From the NCBI RefSeq assembly GCF_018691265.1, contig NW_024881321.1, positions 26,261,698-26,325,697 on the forward strand: a stretch of 64,000 nucleotides of DNA, given 5' to 3'. Below are positions 23,983 to 36,500 of the stretch, one piece after another; the first letter of the stretch is position 1; each line of letters begins with the position of its first letter. Origin of the DNA: Tyto alba (lineage: Eukaryota; Chordata; Aves; Strigiformes; Tytonidae). Below the pieces are notes generated by a model that worked only from the letters and a program-made list of their open reading frames with translations, made no database searches and was not told the DNA's origin. The translations under genes were made by a program, and so were the position numbers.

Positions 23983-26900
23983 GTAAAGTGGAATTGCTAT
24001 TTTGCAGTGATTTTTCAGGTCTGGAAATCCTCAGAGTATATGGAACTAGAAATTGCAGGAAACATAGGTAGAAGGCATACCTGAAATCGGACTGCTACTA
24101 TGTAAATACTTTTGAGAAATGTGGTAAATGATCATGAATTTTTTGAGGTAATATCTTCCAAGATGATATGATGCTATCAGACATATTTCAGATAATGTCT
24201 TTATTATCTAAGTATCAAAATTATGTGCTGAGATACTAGAAATAAAATATTGTTTTTAAACAAATATTTCTTTTTAATTGAGATTAAATAATATGTTATG
24301 CTAAAGAATTAATATGAATTAATATGAATTATTCTGAACATTCATGTAGATTATACCAATTTCGTTGTGATAATAGCTGGAAATAGAGACAGCAAGATTG
24401 TTATTGGCAAAGACGAAAATGAAAGAACAGTAGTTTCTTTTACAAGATTTAGCAATAATAGCATATACCAGAAAAGCTTCAGAATCTGATAGCTAATTTG
24501 CTACTACATTAATGCCCTGTCCAACATTAGAAAATAGTTTTTGAATCGCTCTATATTTTGTCTGATTATAGTAAATTTTATGTATAATATTAAGGTCTGT
24601 GACAAACCTTTATTAAATCAGATTTGTGTTATCACTGAAATGTATTTTTCTGCTTCTTGATTGCATTAAAGTTCTGCTAGAGTAAGCACTGATGAGCAAC
24701 TTTTCTAAATTTTTCTATATGTAAAAGATGAAGAACGATGCCTGCGAAGAACAACCTGAAGTTACTGATTCCTATGCAATGTCCTTTCACAAATCTGTGA
24801 AAACATTTCATATATGCTTGTAAACAAATAGCTACCTACCTGGAGAAATAATTCTTAAAACCTTTGAAAATGCTCTTCTTAATATATTTCCTTAATTATA
24901 CCTCCCCTCCTCTTTCTTACAGTGTTCCAATTTACTTTTGAATTAATTCTAAGAAAGATTAGACAGAATTCATGTTTTCTGAAAGTAAGATCAGTTATCA
25001 GTCAAATAATTGTTTAAATTGTGGCACAAATAAAACCCCACTTTGTAGACATCTACAATGAAGTAACTAAGTGTAGGGCCTTGATTCAGTTGTGCCAAGA
25101 TCAAGTAGTGCCCCCATATAGTGTCTGTGTGTGGGCAACTGAACTGAGCTCTGGGGGATCCACTGACCATAGCAGTTATTATGCCTAACTCACCTATAGA
25201 CAGTTATAACATGGTTTAGTTGCCGTAATTACAGTATTGACTTCTGAAATTCTGCTGAATTTCTTGGAGTATCTCCTTCTGCTGGTACAGAAGTACACAG
25301 ATCTCTTGCAACACTTCTGCAATATATGCCAACACCAATGGAGGTTTTAAATACTCCTGGCTTCTCAAATGACACTTGTGCTTTTGTCTACATGTAAGTT
25401 AGCTTTATAAACTTTTATGAAAGTCATTGGAGTTCAAGGCCTTAGTCCACTCTCCAGTGTGGAGTGGGCTTTGCCACTAAAACCAGTGTTAAAACCTAAA
25501 TGGTTAAAGCCTACCCCTGCTTGTCATCTTTTCTAAAGAAAGTAAATTCAGTCTGTGCAGTGAATAAGCAGTAAATCTAATGAATTATTGGGGTGGCAAC
25601 TTCCCTACAAGCATGCATTTAATTTCCTGAGAGGTTTCTCTAGCCTTCAATCACTAGAGGCGAGGAGGAGCACTTGGCAGCTGGGAGCAGACTGTTGACC
25701 ATGGAGAAGTTCATATGGTCTGGATGTCATTCATATGAAGGACTGTAAAGAAAGCCCCACCACTGCTGTGTGTATGAGAAGAGCCTCACATAAGATGCTT
25801 GCTAATTTACATTTTTCTTCTGTGGGCCTGCTTTTCTGAAAAGACTATATATTTTCCATTAGGTATCTAACCTCATCATTTTTTCTGTTTCTGAAAAGTA
25901 CTGCACTAAGTAGTGAAAAATAGTAATTCCACGTATCTAAAAGGTTTTGACAAAGGCAACATGTTTTGGGCAGGGGTATAATATAATCATATAAATGCTT
26001 ATTCTGATAAACATTGAAAAGGTGTTTGGAACAATAGGAATTTCTCAGTTCAGGTGAAATCTTTGAAAAATGGTAATGACAAATGAATTGGTTACTCAAT
26101 AGCCCAGTAGTTTTATTAGCTATATGTATCTTGTGCCACATATGCCTACAAATAGAGAGTAATATTCAGACTAAGAAATCACAATTATCGTAGTATAATA
26201 AGTCCTATTTGAGGAATGTTTTTTATGATTAGAAAATTGAACACTGTAATACAACTGAGTATAAAAGCTGCTTATAATTTTGATACTATGTGGAGCTGCT
26301 TTAATTCAATAGTCACTGCTCTCAATGACAGTAAATCACTCGTACTTTTTTTTAAAACAAATATAAACACACAGTTATTGTACTCTTTTTTTTTTTTTCT
26401 TAGTGAATAAGCTACCTTTTTTAAAGAGTAAGTTATTCTTAAGACACTTTCTAAATGGCTGCAAATTGCATTTACAGTATGACACTCAGATGATTCATAT
26501 GATATTTTCTGCTTATATTAACTGAATGTTTTGAAATGGGTGTTCCTGGTGAGAAAATTTGAAAGAAAAACCCATTTACACTACCAGACAGACATTCAGA
26601 GCTCGTTTCACTGCTAAGAAACTGAAGAACACTGTGAATTTTTTTAAAGTATTAGTAATTTTCTCTTTTTCCACACGGAATAATATTTTGAGGATAAGTA
26701 GTAACATGAAAATAATTTTTTGGCTCCTAATATGGCTAATGTTCCAAAATCAGTCAAGGTACTTCTTGAACAAAAAATATTTCATATTCTGGATTGATTT
26801 GTTGTTTTCCTCAGATGTTTGGTTTGAATAATTATAGTTGAAATGTATATTTTTCTCTTCTCATTTTTTTTTCTCCTCAAGCAGCTAACTTGCAATATAT

Positions 26901-29171
26901 CACAGCTGTCATTATAATGAGAGAAAAGATCATGATGCAGCAGAACTTAGTCAATTCAATTATATTGAAGATGCAGTGAAATTATTTTTGATAGAAATGC
27001 ACCTGCCGAGGCTGCCTGCTAGGCTAGTCCACAATTAGACACTGTGTAAAAAGTTATTAAAAAGTTCATTTAGACAATTTATCTCTCAAGTGTGGCAGGG
27101 GACTATTTCCCTGAAGGAAGGGCCAAAACTCTGGAGAAATGTTTATTTCAAAAGTAAAGATAGACTATGCAGCCTTGTTCTAGTAAAAGTAAAATGAAGA
27201 CACACGCTGTCTTTAAAAAGAAGTCATAGATCTAAAAGATTTCATAGAGGGATGGGATCAAGACAACACTCAACTATATAGCCTTGGTCCACAGGTGTAA
27301 GACCAACACAAAAAAGATGAGGATTTCTTAAGGAAAAAAAAAAAAAAAGGACAGAACATTTCAAGTATCAGAGTCTCTCTAATTAGCACTCCATTGACAT
27401 TGGATTTCATTGGTAGAAATAATGCAATAATAAAAGGCAAAAGAAGCTTTTTATAGAAAATTCTTGAGAAAAATGAGTGAAGGCATAATCTACTTTTTAT
27501 GAAGAGTCATATTGCTTGCATTTTGGAAACAACTTCTCCACCCCAGTACTACCAGGAAGAATAATATATTTCACTGTGTGAATGACCTTCTGATGCAGAT
27601 CTCACTGTTCCTGTCTGGCTGTGTCACAGCCAGCAACTGAAGCAATAGCTTATTTGTGCTAACATGAAGGAAAATTTTCCATTAAAATATTCATACTCAA
27701 AATTATTTTATTACATGGTGCCCATTCACTTTCCCAAGAAGGTAATGAATTTCTTCTGGAGCTTAGATCTTCCTGACTGCTTGAGTCATTACTTTGTGAT
27801 TTTTTTTTTTTTTTTACAGCTTATTTTGCTTACAAGTTATGATAGCTTTGTGCCATTTTGCTCATAGATGAGAGTGATCGCTATTGTGATACGACAATTT
27901 TGTGCAGTTCATATTTTGAGTTTAAGAACTGCTGATTGTTTTAACCATTATTTTGTAAATATATCCTGTTATATTGTTCCATCGGTGAAGATTTTGTTTC
28001 AGTAGTGGTTCTCATTAGTATGGAAAAGATACATGAATCATCTTCTCTAGCATGGTATTGTCAATTACATGTTTTAAGTGAGTTTGAATATTGTCATTGT
28101 AAAAAGTGACTTGTACATTTGGGAATTGTTTTAAGTTTTCAAGAGCATTTGTCCATGAAGGATATATCAGGAAAAGAGTAGTATCTTCTTAGTTATGAGG
28201 AATGACAATTCACTTCTTAAAGCTAGACAGCAGATGGCCAACATGTCATTGGTATTATTCCTCTATAAAAGCATCTATACAAATCTAGAAAAAATATACA
28301 CACAGGGTTCTTCAGTAACTTCCCCAAAATTATTATACTAGCAACCAAAGAAGGTATTAATAGAAGACTTCCTAAATGACCTCGTTTCATCAAGTATATT
28401 GAACAAATGAATTAAAATATATACATATAAATCAATATATTTTAGGTATATCTTTAGAAAACATATTACCTGTATCTTGTTTACATAAGAATAATTTCAA
28501 TGTGATACGTAAAAGAAGGTACCTGATAACTGATATCAATGTGTTGCTAGAAGAAACCAGACACCTGTGGTATATAAAGAAGTCAAGAAATTAAAAAAAA
28601 ATAAATATTCTTACATTGATTTATTTGGAGAATCTGACTTTGAGTATGTGAGTGGAAGATGTAGTCTAGGTTCATAAACTCTGTTCTGAATGGCTTCCCA
28701 GGAGAATTTTGGTTCCAATTCAAAACAAACATGCTAAGTATTTGAACCCCATATTTTTTTAATCTTTTTTTTTTTCCCAACTTTTGTCACAAAGTGGTAG
28801 TAGTCTTGCAAAAACTAATGAACTTCTGAGATATATGTCTTTGGGGGATGCAGTTATATAAATATCACAGTTTTGGGCATCTTAGAATGCCTCTCTGACA
28901 CGTGGTATGTTTCAGCCATTAGCTGAGATTAACAGTTAATTCATATCTGCAAAATATCGTCACCCATTTTCATATATATATTTTATCAAATAATTTAATT
29001 TTTAATTGAAAATTAGAAATATCCATTTTCTGTTTAGCTTAACATTCTTGAAACTTGTTTTGTAACAAATATAATGATGTACATAAATTAAAAGAAGATG
29101 CAGTAAAGCTACTGGTTGGCAGGAAAGCCCTATTTCCATATAGAATAAACAATGTTATTTCTGTTTGTGCA
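23983..29171. other. unique AT-rich non-coding DNA with conserved-element-like stretches
   Basis: About 5.2 kb without a recognisable gene. A 10-bp unit is repeated about 2.6 times at 24306-24331. The stretch 26890-27130 is complex, not repetitive, and mixes AT-rich homeodomain-like cores with an E-box-like CACCTG. This makes it a candidate conserved non-coding element, though only comparison with other birds can show conservation. The region 25060-25420 is compositionally distinct and may be an old unclassified repeat. Confidence 0.55.
26890..27130. promoter_or_regulatory. candidate conserved non-coding element (unverified)
   Basis: A stretch of about 240 bp with high sequence complexity. 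It has CAATTA/TAATTG-type cores, an E-box-like CACCTG near 27000 and no similarity to the LTRs or CR1 copies nearby. Its look resembles vertebrate developmental enhancers, but this is pattern recognition only. Confidence 0.22.
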
Positions 29172-29462
29172 TCACAGAATCGTAGAATCATAGAATCATT
29201 TAGGTTGGAAAAGACTGTTAAGATCATTGAGTCCAACCATTAGTCTAACACTGCCAAGTCCACCACTAAACCATGGTCCTAACTGCCATACCTACACATC
29301 TTTTAAGTACCTCCAGAGATGGTGACTCAACCACTTCCCGGGGCAGCCTGTTCCAGTGCTTGACAACCTTTTTGGTGAAGAAATTTTTCATAATATCCAA
29401 TCTAAACCTCCCCTTGTACAACTTAAGATAATTTCCTATCTTGTCCTCTCTCATCTTGTAGT
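29172..29462 (-). mobile_element. CR1 LINE, 5'-truncated, 3' end fragment
   Basis: About 290 bp of CR1 retrotransposon in minus orientation. The left edge (29172-29198) shows the inverted form of the CR1 3' terminus, with repeated GAATC motifs; CR1 uses such a tail instead of poly(A). Upstream on the minus strand it encodes the last part of ORF2, in the open frame 29266-29484. The frame includes the recognisable C-terminal pattern GRFRLDIMKNFFT and HWNRLPREVVESPSLE. Only the extreme C-terminus of the reverse-transcriptase protein remains; full-length CR1 is about 4.5 kb. Its right boundary near 29462 is approximate. The copy is non-functional. Confidence 0.92.
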
Positions 29463-30527
29463 ATATATATGGAAGAGATTTCAATAATTATTTGTACATA
29501 TACAGAGTTCAAAATGTTTCCCTCAAACTAATGAAGGAGTCTCAAACTGGCCAGTGAAAATAATTATGTAAATACTAATGATTAATCCATAGTTTATTCA
29601 ATAACCTGAATAAATCAATTATATTCCATGGCTTCTTATAGCAAAATACATGCCCTTATACTCAAGAATAATTAATGTAAGAAATAACAACAATGACAAA
29701 AACAACAAAGACAAGTAAGCCCATAATATATGTTGGTTAACTCCTGAAAAGGTTAAGAACATCAAATTTTCAAATATCACAACCTGACTTTAATGACCCA
29801 GTAGTAGGCTGACATTTACAGTACTGTTTTTATGTAATAACACATCACATGCAAAGATCAGCAAGTGCAATGTAACTGCTTATCTCAAAGGAGAAAAATA
29901 AGTAATAATGGTACAAGAGAGGTTAATAACAGGTACAGGTCCAGCCTGGCTTTTATCAGTCTCTTTAGAAAATGAACTGGGAATTGCTGTCGACTTGATT
30001 GGAAAACGGAGAGGAGAAATAGATACATATGGGACACATCAGTCAGAGTGGAGAAGACTGGTTTGTGTGAAGGTTGTTTGCAAGGTTACCTGCTCTGACG
30101 CAATTGAAAACTAAAATTTGCATCTCAGAGCTTTGTTCCTGTCTCAACATAGTGTCACATAAATTGTCCGCCCTGGGGTTTTAATTTCACAGATGTCTAA
30201 ACTCATTTAGAAATTAAAGTGCAATAATCTGTGATCCACACTATATCTCATCACTGATTTTTCTCAGCAAATGCTACACGGTGACTGTTTTGTTTACACA
30301 TAAGAATTATACTCAAAGTTAGGATTTGGGTTTTTTTGGTTTGTTACATCTGTGCATTTATGTGAAGGTTAAAATATTGTCTATTTTTCTCTAAAATTTG
30401 TTTTATTTTTGTGGGGGAACTTCTGATTCTATATTTTTTTTAAATATTCTTATAATCTGTGGTCTTTTATAATCCCTAATCAGTCTGGCTGGATGACAGA
30501 TGCTTTGTAATGATTTTAATTATGTTC

Positions 30528-30558
<31 letters not shown>

Positions 30559-30607
30559 GATATTATCCTCTAAGGTACTGGCTTTCAGTGAAAAAAAAAA
30601 AAAAAAA
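30528..30607. repeat. T25 and A17 tracts in inverted arrangement
   Basis: T25 at 30528-30552 and A17 at 30591-30607 are separated by 38 bp. As single strands they could pair into a stem of up to 17 A-T pairs. Both are uninterrupted in this assembly, and tract length is probably variable. Confidence 0.9.
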
Positions 30608-31472
30608 TCATTTTACTGTTCAGGAGGATTTTCAGCAGTTTAGTTGTAGTGTGAATCTTAGTACAACAGTGTATTATTGATTTTCTAGAGGAAATGATTG
30701 GATTAATTTTAGTTGTACATTGTGTTTTTCAATTTACATAAAAATATAAACTTGCTTATTTGAGATCATGATTGACATTTCTGAAGATAGAAACAAGCAA
30801 GCAATTAATCAGCAAAACTTGAGCCAAGGTTAACATATAAGAATGTGGTTGCAACCTCCTCATATTAGGGGTTTAATTAAATATATATATATATAAAAAA
30901 ATAAGATATTTATAGTCTTTACTTATGGACGCCCCAGCTCCAAAAAGTCCAAGGAAATAAATATTTTTTGAAATTTCCTCTGAAAGTATCATGATTTTCA
31001 TTTTGTGGATTACATGCAACAGTTCTGGATATCCAGAAACTGACCTGTCAAACAGAAGCCTTGCTACTTTAAAGCTAGTATTCAGTTTGAACAACCCTCT
31101 CTCTTGCAGCTGTAGCAACATTTTGTGGAGCAGACATGATGTCTACAGTAATCTGTTCTGCCATTCAAACTTCATAACTTGAAATTACATACCGAAAACA
31201 TAATACAGATTGTGGAACTCCATTACAATGCTCAGTTGGCATGCTTCAGTTTCTGAAGGAATTGTGTTATAGATTCCTGTATTGTAAAGCTGAACGAACA
31301 GAGCTGATAAACATACTACTTCAGGTCACCCTCTAATGTTTTCCCAGACACCAAAGACCCTTTACATGTTTTATATAATCTTAAAAATAGTAGAAAATCA
31401 AAAATTCCACTATTATCCATAAACATCATAACTAGCCCCATTAAACTGTGCCTATTTTGTCTATTTAAATGA

Positions 31473-31494
31473 TTTTTTTTTTTTTTTTTTTTTT
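31473..31494. repeat. poly(T) tract, T22
   Basis: An uninterrupted run of 22 T that borders the conserved-element candidate at 31500-31680. Confidence 0.95.
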
Positions 31495-31499
31495 CTGTC

Positions 31500-31680
31500 T
31501 ATACTGTTTATTGATGGCTGGCCAGACAATCTATTAGATCACCAGAATTGCATTAAAAATTGCATTAAAATACAATGTCGATTCAAAGCAACGGTGAAGA
31601 GCATTGTATTTAACGTTGATTTGCAGTTAAATTAAAAAAGGTAAGGAGGTGATGAAAAAGAAAAAGGGATGTTCTGACTG
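31500..31680. promoter_or_regulatory. candidate conserved non-coding element (unverified)
   Basis: About 180 bp of complex sequence. It has a 12-13 bp direct duplication around ATTGCATTAAAA (31546-31571), two CpG-containing motifs (near 31580 and 31613) in an otherwise CpG-poor region, and several TTAA/TTGCA cores. It is unlike the mobile elements in this window. The texture is that of a developmental enhancer with octamer-like ATTGCAT sites. No gene can be linked to it from the window, and conservation is not shown here. Confidence 0.3.
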
Positions 31681-33159
31681 AAATTTTTATATTTTTGTTA
31701 TTGCTAGTAAATTGTGTACTCCATTCTTGCGTGTCTGCAAATATAGTTTGCTTAATAAAATCTTTCCTTAAGAAAGAACAATGCATAGTAATTACACACC
31801 TTACAGTATGATTATCATGAAATATACCATATCAGAAGCAAATTGACCCCAAGTCAGTTTATTCACACACCCTAAGATTTCCCCAGTATAAAGACCTGGA
31901 AGTTCCGTAGTTCCAGTCTCTACAGCATAGTTGCAGGCAGGGTAAGAGAGTAACAGAAGTGCTTCTATACTTTTTGTGGTTGGTATTTTTCAAAACAGTA
32001 TATAACTACCACTGAGAGTGATATTCATCTCACTTAACTGCAGTCATCTGTATTTGATCTATTTACCCTTGAGTACCTTTGCTAAGGAAAGAAATAGACA
32101 TTCCTAGGTCACATCCTGTTCTGATATAAACTTCTAGGGCTAAACACAGTTGCCTAAATTCAAGGACTTAAATCTATTTGAGATGTTCTAAGACATCCAA
32201 TACTAGGGGATTGGCAGATGTTTGAAACTGCTTTCCTGACGTTTGAAAAAAGCCCAGATAGTATATGTTCTGCAACAGATTTTTGCCTTTCTGGCACATC
32301 AGCAGAAGGCCATGTGGGATTTCTTAACCCATATGTCACTAGACATGTTTAGGCAATTTAATTGAGTCGCTGGAATTATGGTGAATCGTTTCCTAGATAA
32401 GCCCATTTCTCTCCATTTCCTGTGGAAGGAGCCTTTGGAGTTAGTTTGGATGTATATTTGGTCCAATGAATCCTCCTTGGAAGCTACAAAATGACATTCC
32501 TTAACACTGTTGGGTTTGATGTTAACCTAGAGTATGCAACTCCTCAGTTATAGGCCTTGTATTCTTCAGAGTTACCTTTGTATTTGTCCTGGAGAGCTGA
32601 GTTGGACTGTAAGAATACCAGTGGCTGGACTATGATGGGAACTTGATGAGAACCAAGTACCACAAAACTTCTGTAGTTAAAAAGTGGTGATGTGGCTCTT
32701 CAGCAGGAAAGCAACAGGACAGGTCTAGAAAACAGTAATCTTATTCAATGTAAAAAAATAATGCATGAGGCCCCAACCTGATAATAACTGCATTAAAGAC
32801 ATTATTTTGAGCACATAAGTTTTACCTTGACCATACTGAGAGCTTTAAGACTTCTCAGAGCACAGTATTGTGTTGAAAATGCTTTTAATAAATATTGCAG
32901 CAATGGCTCCTGCAAGATGTGGTGCTCTGAACTGCTACTGGAATTAGTGAAAGAACATGGTCTCTTGCTGCTGTGAGAAATGAGTTTAGCTTACCACAGG
33001 ATCCTCTTACAAACTGATGGATCACTCTTTTCTTCCAAAAGATTTATTGTATTTGAAGACTGGAGGTTCTCTAGGCATTAATTAAATATTGAGTGGGATT
33101 TTTGTGTACTTTGGGGTTTTTATTATACTGAATATAATAGTGAAATCTACAGTAAACTG

Positions 33160-33583
33160 AGTAATTCATTCCCTATTTCCCATCAACTGGCAGGTGTTCA
33201 GCCATCTCCAGGAAAGCAGGGTTTCATCACACATAATGGTGACTTAGGAAAACTAACACCATAGCTCTGAACGTCCCCCTCTTCCTTATTCTTCCCCCAG
33301 CTTTATATGCTTAGCATGACATCATACAGCATGGAATATCCCTTTGGTCAGTTGGGGTCAGCTGTCCCAGCCGTGTCCCCTCTCAACTTCTTGTGCACTC
33401 CGAGTCTGCTTGCTGGTGGGGTGGGGTGAGCAGCAGAAAAGGCCTTGGCTCTGCATAAGTACTGCTCAGCAACAGCTAAAACATCCCTGAATTATCAACA
33501 CTGTTTTCATCACAAATCCAGAATACAGCCCCATACTAGCTACTGTGAAGAAAATTAACTCTACTACAGCCAAAACCAGTACA
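33160..33583 (-). mobile_element. partial ERV LTR, minus orientation
   Basis: The minus strand from 33583 starts TGTACTGGTTTTGGC, the 5' end of an LTR related to the complete copy at 45664-46175. The match continues through the U3 GTTAATTTTCTTC block and the TATA region (33301-33308), then fades near 33160. The usual polyadenylation signal, U5 and CA end are missing or unrecognisable, so the 3' part is deleted or strongly diverged. No target duplication can be assigned. The left boundary is uncertain by tens of bases. The minus open frame at 33466-33654 falls within this LTR and its flank and is not a gene. Confidence 0.83.
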
Positions 33584-36500
33584 TGTGAAAATAGAAAGAT
33601 GGGATTACAAGTATAGTACTGAGAATGTGCTTCCATTCTCATTGATTTCAGCAAGAATCAGATACAACACAGCACCTTGGAATATATGATTTTGTATATT
33701 TTATTCAGCAAATGAATAAGCAAGAACTGCTGTGACAGAAATGTACATGCTATGACACAGAGGTTAAAACAGACACATTCGCTTTATATAATTGACGGTT
33801 GAAGGAACAATTCAGTAGGCTGCTCATGGAACAGAATAATGATTGTTTTTCATATTCCTGAAGAGTTACTGAAATAAATGTAAAGAAAATATTTTGAAAA
33901 CAGAAATACACAAAACCACACAAATATATAATTATATATATATGTGCTTCAAGACTAGATTACTGGCATAGTATTTGTCTATATCTGCAATATATAAAAT
34001 TTGCATAAATTAATGAAGACTTTCTCTTTAAAAGGAAACTTTCCCCTGTATCAGTGTATGTATATGTACAGTGTATGCACATTCCTCTGTATATACAGTG
34101 TATGTATATTTATCAGCTCTTGTTCCCCCCGCAAGATCCTACATTTATCCCAACGACATGACAAGTTTTTCCCAGTTTGTTAAGAGTTCTTCATTAGTAA
34201 GGACAACAAGCATCAAAAGTGTTAATTATAGTTATCTTCATTGCTTATGCTTTACCCCTTCCCAGTATCCAGATTTAAATTAACAAAAAGCACAAAAACT
34301 TTCTCCAAGTACGTTATGCAAGTTGGCAATATTCTTGTCTTTTCTTTTCACACACCGTAATAGAGGTCTCTGCAAAGATATATTTTAAACAGTGCCTATC
34401 ATCACTTCAAAGACATCTATTGAATGGTAGACTTAAGTTTAGCTTAATGTTTGATGTAATGAAAATCTCTTGACAGAAATTGATATGCTTAGAAATAAGT
34501 CTCTGATGCTTCATTATGTATTCACAGGAAGGTGAAATTTATGGTGATTATCCACACCTCTGAAATATGTCTCATTGGATTAACAGCTATAATTAGCATT
34601 CACATTTATGAAAGTCAGCTTAATAGTATTACTTTTCCCACCACACATAATATTCTTACTGTTAAGAGTATTTTATTACATGAGCAAAAATAAAGAAAAT
34701 ATTATTATTGTGCAGAATAGCATTTACTGTACTTAATTTATCACTGATGTAAAAAGCCAAGCTTTTCTATCAGTCTGCAAGCCTTTGCTGATCTCAATTA
34801 ACTATATGTATACACACACATTTTCCCCAACACCATCCCTAAAATGTCAGGGAAACAATTTCAAAGAGCTACTTCTTATGATAAAGAGACAGTAGAAGTA
34901 AGTACAGTTACAGTAAATTTCCATAATCAAATCTGGAAGTGTGTACTTCATGTTATTTTAACTAACAAAAGAAACTCCACACATGATAAACTTCAAGTAA
35001 TGACTAGTGAAGAGCACAGGTCAAATGCCTATGAAATACATTCAAGGAATGTGCAGTGATGTAACATCAGATCACCATGGTATGAATTCAGTGCTATTGA
35101 ATCATATGTGTAGTAAAGATACTTTGAAGGTATAGATCTATAATTTTCATGGTTTACATATGCAAAAGCTAATTTAGTTTTTGCTTGGTGTGCTTTAGTT
35201 GCAAAGCCCATAAGTTTCTTGCTTAACTGAAAAGGTTTAAAAAGTTTCCCAAGAGACATACAGTGTTGTCTTACAACCACTCTGTTGAGAAGGTCATGGA
35301 TGCAGTAGCAGCTCCTTTTTGTGTTGCAGTGTTGGCTATAAAGCTTCAAGTCTCTACTCATTATTTTTATGTTACTACACTAAATTAAGTCAAAGCTCAG
35401 GCTGGGGCACTGTCACTGGTCTGTCTGATATTGAATTACAAGCATGAGGATGGCACAATTTTGGCTTGAAACAATACTCTGGGCATGCTTTGCATGTTAG
35501 CACAAATACAGAGTAAGTCTGAATAGCTCATTTGCATATAAATATTTTTGTGAGAATGGAGGAGAATTTCACTGTGTGTAGGTGAGCTTTGCCATGCCAG
35601 GTGTAATCAGAACCAGTTTCTGTCTGTTTAATCGCAGATGTATAAATTGGTATTGTTAGGAACACCGGGGGCAGTCAAAGGCTACCTCATATTCCACTAA
35701 CAATGCACTGGTTTTGTATTGTAAGTTTGCATCCACCACCTGTAGTGGAAGATTGTACCAGAAACTTTCTTCTATGTTAGAAGCATTCGATTCCCAAATT
35801 ATGCTCATTTACTAATCAGTTGTTCTTCTTTAGAAAACTGATTTTTATCTTAACTAGATTTTTGCCTTTAATTGTTTTTTATCCACTAAATATGTTTATA
35901 GAAAATGATATTTTATATAAGCCTGTTTTTTACCTGACTAAAGAAGTCAAACTCCTGTTATCTCTATGTAAAATAATTCCCTCCTCAATGAAGTATCTTT
36001 TCCATACTAAATCCAATCTGAAGTAATAATTTTTATATTTCAAAATGTGATTTTTCAGAAGCCCTGCAGAACTATAGTCAAAATAGTTCATGTGATGCAT
36101 CCAGAATAATACTTGCTATTCTTCACCATTGGCTTATCTTGATGGTTCATAATCATCTAGCACTTAGCTAATACATGCAATTTTTCTTTTTTGTTTCTTT
36201 TCAGTCCCTAAGTATTTCAGTCAGTCTATACTATTGATGATGTTCATCCAATTACTGTAGTTCAGTCACCAGAAACATCCAGTTATTCTTGTGAGATATT
36301 CTAATCCTCTGTACTGATGAGAATGTCATCAGCATTTCTTGAGTATAGTCCTGGTCTTTGTGCCAAGGTCATTTAATCAAAAAATGTTTAATGTCTTCAA
36401 CCCTAAGAATGATTGCTGAGAAACTTAACCAAACACTTCCCTATGGACAAAGCTTTGCATACATATGGTACCCAGTTGTCTTCTTGATATGTTATCTACT

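Larger units (their letters stand above)
29463..33159. other. unique AT-rich non-coding DNA with homopolymer tracts
   Basis: About 3.7 kb with no recognisable gene. It has a T25 tract (30528-30552) followed 38 bp later by A17 (30591-30607), and a T22 tract at 31473-31494. A conserved-element-like block follows at 31500-31680. Short open frames at 29908-30114 and 30873-31182 are not recognised and overlap on opposite strands. Confidence 0.6.

Noticed and set aside
35029..35361. 110-codon minus frame
   Set aside because: No recognisable family or exon signals, and codon use follows local AT richness.
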